In this document: positions 29,196 through 32,378 of the stretch, one piece after another
How the letters are laid out: each line of letters opens with the position of its first letter
Position numbering within the stretch: the first letter of the stretch is position 1
Origin: Actinopolymorpha alba DSM 45243
GTDB lineage: Bacteria > Actinomycetota > Actinomycetes > Propionibacteriales > Actinopolymorphaceae
NCBI RefSeq assembly: GCF_000373925.1
Contig: NZ_KB892787.1
Span: 13,547 to 45,924, forward strand
DNA: 32,378 nucleotides
Direction: 5' to 3'
Translations under genes and position numbers: made by a program
Notes under the pieces: generated by a model
What the model saw: only the letters and a program-made list of their open reading frames with translations
Told to the model about the DNA's origin: nothing
The model's database searches: none

Positions 29196-30491
29196 ATGCG
29201 GCGAATCCTTGCGGTTACGGCCGCGACGGTTGCGGTTCTCACCGCGTGCTCGCCAGATCCCGAACCGGTTGTGCCTCCAGCGCCCGGCACACCCTGGCCG
29301 GTCGCCGCGGTCCAGGCGGTGGCGTCGCCCGCTCCGTCGACGGCGGCGCCCACATCCGTGCCCACGTCAGCGCCGACGCCATCGCCGGGCTCCCCAACCC
29401 GTTGTGATCCGCTGCGACTGACGACGCGCGAAGCGATCCCGTTGGCGACCTCGCGGATCGTGACCGCCGAACGAGTGTCCTCCGACGCCCGCCAGCTCGA
29501 AACGTACGGATCGCCACGGACACTCGGCGAGTCGGGCGAGGTGCTCGTCGAGATCGGTGCGCACAGTCACAAGATCGGGCAGGACGCCAGCTCGTGGCAT
29601 CCCGGCGCACTGGCGGTGATCGATCCGAGGACTGGGAAGTCCCAGCTGATCCGGGCCGCGGAAGACGTCGATCGGGACATGCACACGTCGGATCCAGCGT
29701 TCGACGACGAGCATGTCGTCTGGATCGACTTCACGGAGGGATACAAACCACGCCTGCCAGGTTGGACGTTGTATGCGGCCAACCGGAAGACGGGACATGT
29801 CACCACAGTCGCCCGCGCGGACCGCGACGATGGCATCGCGAGCCTGACGCTGAACAACGGCTGGGTCTACTGGACACGCCAACGAGCGAATCCCGTGACG
29901 GGCAAGCCGCCGATCAACGTCGTCTACGGCAAGAAGCTGGACTCACCCGAGCGGACCGCGATCATCGCCGACGATGCGGCCTGGCCGGTCGCGGCCGGTG
30001 ACTGGCTCTACTACCTCGGCGACGGTGAGCATCCGAACAATCCTGAGTACGCGATCTACCGAAAGTCGCTGACTACTGGAGCGACCACGCTGATCCACCG
30101 CGGCTCACGGGATCGCCCCCACGGGCAGGTGGGTGGCCTCGTGGCGTACGGCGACATGGTGGTCTGGGTCGAGGGGAGAGACGCGGGCCACGACAATCCC
30201 GGTGACACCGTCTATGTCTACGCCGGAGACCGGAAGATCGCCCAGATCGAGGCACCCGAAGAGAACCTGGGATCGTTCAGTATCGGCCCCACCGCCGTCG
30301 GGTTCCGTGACGGGAGCTATGCCCCCGCCAGCAACTACCTCCTCGACCTGCGGACCGGCTGCCTGCACAACCTCGGCGACGCCCCTGGACTCGCAGAGGT
30401 CATGCTCGCCGGGAGGACGATCATGTGGGCGACGTCTGACGGGAAAGAGCCCCACGCGCGCCAGCTCTGGCACTACGGCACGCTCCGCTGA
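29196..30491 (+). CDS. Secreted lipoprotein, possible beta-propeller-like repeats
   Basis: A 431-aa protein. The signal peptide RRILAVTAATVAVLTAC ends in a lipobox (LTAC, Cys about 17-18). A Pro/Ala/Ser/Thr-rich linker of about 45 residues follows. The remaining body has recurring blade-like segments (HVVWIDFTEGYKPRLPGWTL, GWVYWTRQRANPVTG, DWLYYLGDGEHPNNPEYAIY, DMVVWVEGRDAGHDNPGDTV, TIMWATSDGKEPHARQLWHY), each pairing VVW/VYW/LYY with a later turn, as in WD40/TolB-type propellers. No enzymatic motif is visible. ATG 29196 is chosen because the lipoprotein signal begins there; the ribosome binding site (GAAGGGCGG) is moderate. The role is unknown, perhaps cell-envelope binding. Confidence 0.78.
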   Translation: MRRILAVTAATVAVLTACSPDPEPVVPPAPGTPWPVAAVQAVASPAPSTAAPTSVPTSAPTPSPGSPTRCDPLRLTTREAIPLATSRIVTAERVSSDARQLETYGSPRTLGESGEVLVEIGAHSHKIGQDASSWHPGALAVIDPRTGKSQLIRAAEDVDRDMHTSDPAFDDEHVVWIDFTEGYKPRLPGWTLYAANRKTGHVTTVARADRDDGIASLTLNNGWVYWTRQRANPVTGKPPINVVYGKKLDSPERTAIIADDAAWPVAAGDWLYYLGDGEHPNNPEYAIYRKSLTTGATTLIHRGSRDRPHGQVGGLVAYGDMVVWVEGRDAGHDNPGDTVYVYAGDRKIAQIEAPEENLGSFSIGPTAVGFRDGSYAPASNYLLDLRTGCLHNLGDAPGLAEVMLAGRTIMWATSDGKEPHARQLWHYGTLR

Positions 30492-30746
30492 TGCAGGAGG
30501 AACTAACGACGCCGAAGGCCCCGACAGTTCGGCTCCGGACAGTCGACCGTCATCGCATCCCACTCGACCAGCCCGCGCCCCTGCGAACGATCATCAGGCA
30601 TGGTCGATCACCTTCTCTGAACAGCTGAGCAAGTCGCAATGCTCCGCCTGAATAGCGGAAGGTCGGCGGTTCCTCGGTTGGCTCCCCACCGGCGCCGCCC
30701 AATAGTGGATTGCGCGCAGCCGAGGACGCCGGGCAGGGTTGGGCAG
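30492..30746. other. Gap with no supported gene
   Basis: A 45-codon frame starting at ATG 30491 (MQEELTTPKAPTVRLRTVDR...) overlaps the lipoprotein stop by TGATG and has AGGAGG only after its start. It does not resemble a known protein and I do not call it. The promoter of the downstream kinase should be here. Confidence 0.35.
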
Positions 30747-31535
30747 ATGCCTGACAGCACTGAAAGCTTCGGAGAGAGACTCACTGGTGGTGTGGTCAAC
30801 GACGTCTGGCGCGTCGGGGACACCGTGAGGCGCCCGACCGGACCGTGGACGCCTGCCGTACACGCACTGCTCCGTCACCTGGAATCGGTTGGCTTCCCTT
30901 ACTCCCCGAGGGTGCTCGGGATCGATGACCTCGGACGGGAGGTCCTGACCTACATCGATGGCGCCCCGGGGTTGCGACCGTGGCCACCAGTGCTGCGCAC
31001 GGACGATGGCCTACGCGCAATCGGTCGGATGTTGCGGGAGTTGGCAGAGGCGGTCCAGTCCTTCACACCTCCACCTGGCGCAGTCTGGCGTACGACTGTG
31101 GCGGGACCCCCGTTGCCAGGCGGCAGCATCCGCCACGGCGACCTGGGAATGTGGAACACGATCTGGGACGCGGAGCGGTTGGTCGGTCTGATCGACTGGG
31201 ACTTCGCCGAACCAGCCCCACCTCTCTGGGATCTGGCTCAAGCGGCGTGGTACGCAGTTCCGTTCTTTCGTGGCGAGGCTGGCTGGCGGGCCTGCGGTTT
31301 TGCTGAGGAGCCAGACCTACGGCACAGGTTCACGATTCTGTGCGATGCGTACGGCGCTGATCCGGCAGCGGTGCTCGACGCGCTCAGCGCCCTTCAGTCC
31401 GCCGAGCGTCAACGAGTCGCAACGCTCGGAGCCGCCGGCATCGCACCGTTCACTGACTTTCTCGCAAGAGGCGATCTTGACGAGCTGGATACTGAGGCCG
31501 CCTGGCTCGCCGCACACCGCCAGAGCCTGGCCTAA
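30747..31535 (+). CDS. Aminoglycoside phosphotransferase (APH)-family kinase
   Basis: A 262-aa APH/choline-kinase-fold protein. ESFGERLTGGVVNDVWRVGD is the glycine-rich N-lobe. SIRHGDLGMWNTIWD (His about 130) is the catalytic loop with Asp and Asn, and LVGLIDWDFAEPAPPLWDLA provides the metal-binding Asp and the following WDLA helix. The substrate may be an aminoglycoside, a macrolide or an unrelated small alcohol; sequence alone does not say. ATG 30747 is preceded by AGGGTTGGG. This gene is not closely similar to the APH(6)-like gene at 4284. It stands alone with about 200 bp to the next gene. Confidence 0.82.
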   Translation: MPDSTESFGERLTGGVVNDVWRVGDTVRRPTGPWTPAVHALLRHLESVGFPYSPRVLGIDDLGREVLTYIDGAPGLRPWPPVLRTDDGLRAIGRMLRELAEAVQSFTPPPGAVWRTTVAGPPLPGGSIRHGDLGMWNTIWDAERLVGLIDWDFAEPAPPLWDLAQAAWYAVPFFRGEAGWRACGFAEEPDLRHRFTILCDAYGADPAAVLDALSALQSAERQRVATLGAAGIAPFTDFLARGDLDELDTEAAWLAAHRQSLA

Positions 31536-31734
31536 CGAAGCTGGAAGGCGCTGTACGCGTGAAGCATGGCCGCCACGTTGGGAGCGGCTAGTGTGACGCC
31601 TATGGGTTTCCGATAGGTACGTCCACCGACACGGGCACTTCATTCTGGTCCGTCTGCCGTGGTCTTGGCACGCGGCCCGCCTCGTTGCGTTGCGATCCCC
31701 GACAAGTGCGGCGGACTGTAAGGAGGCAAGCACA

Positions 31735-31848
31735 GTGGACGGATCAAACTTGATCTTCACCGTCATGCTGATCGTCATCTCGATCTGTCTGTTAACCGAC
31801 GTAGCCCGGACGCTCATCGGCCCAGGTGAGCAGGACCATGGATCCTGA
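31735..31848 (+). CDS. 37-aa single-pass membrane peptide
   Basis: GTG 31735 is preceded by a very strong AAGGAGG 8 nt upstream. The peptide VDGSNLIFTVMLIVISICLL then TDVARTLIGPGEQDHGS has one hydrophobic helix (residues 6-20) and a short polar tail. Its last 11 nt overlap the start of the NTF2-like gene, so the two are translated together. It is too short for usual gene callers. Function is unknown; it may be a true small membrane protein or a leader peptide for the next gene. Confidence 0.55.
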   Translation: MDGSNLIFTVMLIVISICLLTDVARTLIGPGEQDHGS

Positions 31849-32239
31849 CGCCAGGACCCGGGCCCGGCTAGAGCAGCATTGGAAGGCCTCCGAGCGCGGG
31901 GACATCGACGCTGAGCACGCGATCTACGCTGCAGACGCGATCCTGGACTACCCGCAGTCCGGGGAGCGCTTCCGGGGCTTGTCAAGGATCAAGACGCAAC
32001 GCGGCGGGCACCCGGCCGAACGCCATTTCACCATCCTCCGGATCCTGGGTGGTGGCGAGCTTTGGGTTAGCGAGTGCGTGATCACCTATGACGGCGTGCC
32101 CACCTACTCGGTGAGCATCATGGAGTTCACCGACGGTCTTGTCACGCACGAGACCCAGTACTTCGCCGACCCCTTCCAGGCACCTTCCGGGCGGGCGGCG
32201 CTGGCTGAGCCGATGCCTGGCCGAGACCCTGATGGATGA
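31838..32239 (+). CDS. NTF2-like/SnoaL-fold protein
   Basis: A 133-aa protein of the NTF2-like superfamily. The start ARTRARLEQHWKASERGDID is followed by AEHAIYAADAILDYPQSGER, FRGLSRIKTQRGGHPAERHF, VSECVITYDGVPTYSVSIME and GLVTHETQYFADPFQAPSGR, the usual alpha-plus-beta-barrel order with the final ETQYFADPF strand. Such cones bind small hydrophobic molecules or act as isomerases and cyclases; no catalytic set can be assigned. ATG 31838 has AGGTGAGCAGG upstream; GTG 31826 is an alternative. It overlaps the small membrane peptide gene. A strong terminator hairpin follows 28 bp after the stop. Confidence 0.87.
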   Translation: MDPDARTRARLEQHWKASERGDIDAEHAIYAADAILDYPQSGERFRGLSRIKTQRGGHPAERHFTILRILGGGELWVSECVITYDGVPTYSVSIMEFTDGLVTHETQYFADPFQAPSGRAALAEPMPGRDPDG

Positions 32240-32266
32240 GACGGGAACTGAGACTGAGACGGAACG

Positions 32267-32302
32267 CGCCGGGCCGCCCCTGGTGAGGGGGTTGGCCCGG
32301 CG
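32267..32302. terminator. Strong hairpin between the NTF2-like gene and the tRNA
   Basis: CGCCGGGCC (32267-32275) pairs with GGCCCGGCG (32294-32302), with an inner CCCC/GGGG stem. It lies between two convergent transcripts and may end both. Confidence 0.78.
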
Positions 32303-32332
32303 TCCGTGCCTGCACGTTTGTGCAGCTCAGCG

Positions 32333-32378
32333 CGGAGGCGGCGGGATTTGAACCCGCGAGAGGGGATGAACCCTCAAC
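32333..32378 (-). tRNA. tRNA-Ser (class II), 3' part only
   Basis: Reading the minus strand, the edge of the window holds a long variable arm (GAGGGTTCATCCCCTC), a T-arm GCGGG-TTCAAAT-CCCGC and the acceptor strand CGCCTCC followed by discriminator G. CCA is not encoded. The long variable arm and G discriminator favour serine over leucine. The anticodon lies outside the window, so the isoacceptor is unknown. Confidence 0.8.

Overview
The window comes from a high-GC actinobacterium. The evidence is codon use strongly biased to G/C at third positions, a GTP-type PEP carboxykinase, an LLM-class (F420-type) oxidoreductase, a WYL regulator, a DUF222/HNH remnant, and many ATGA/GTGA coupled starts. 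I cannot name the genus. The window carries one complete tRNA-Arg(ACG), the 3' part of a probable tRNA-Ser at the right edge, and about 26 intact or nearly intact genes. It also holds an unusually large number of gene remnants.

Left part (1-5200): a 5'-truncated two-domain glyoxalase-like protein, a small methyltransferase-fold protein, a GNAT acetyltransferase, and a divergent pair of an epoxide hydrolase and a WYL regulator. The regulator is coupled by a 4-nt overlap to an aminoglycoside-6-phosphotransferase-like kinase.

Accretion zone (about 5213-12537): the 3' half of tRNA-Arg(ACG) occurs three times in the same orientation, as copies near 5215 and 7026 and inside the complete tRNA at 12462-12537. 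This looks like two integrative elements stacked against one tRNA gene. The inner spans carry an XRE-cupin regulator with a collapsed FAD oxidoreductase and a methyltransferase, then two conserved hypotheticals, a serine hydrolase with an apparent 5' frameshift facing a TetR regulator across three palindromic operators, cytidine deaminase, IS630 and IS5 remnants, an unrecognised gene pair, and a HicAB toxin-antitoxin module. No integrase is visible, so these would be decayed or cis-mobilisable elements.

Central metabolic part (12538-20640): a TAXI-type TRAP transporter (binding lipoprotein plus fused permease) whose permease start lies 16 bp from a divergent FAD-linked oxidase. An aldo/keto reductase then faces a TetR regulator, followed by an LLM-class oxidoreductase.

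Right part (20640-32378): two copies of a long hairpin with a conserved loop, a collapsed DUF222/HNH gene, PEP carboxykinase with an extra Pro/His-rich insert, and a small membrane protein coupled to an SPFH-domain lipoprotein. After these come a left-handed beta-helix acetyltransferase fused to a probable alpha/alpha-toroid domain and an AbiEi/AbiEii system with a 15-bp palindromic operator, preceded by a remnant of another AbiEi-like gene. Permease debris, a lipoprotein with possible beta-propeller repeats, a second APH-family kinase, and a tiny membrane peptide overlapping an NTF2-like protein complete the window.

All assignments rest on reading motifs by eye. No database search was run.
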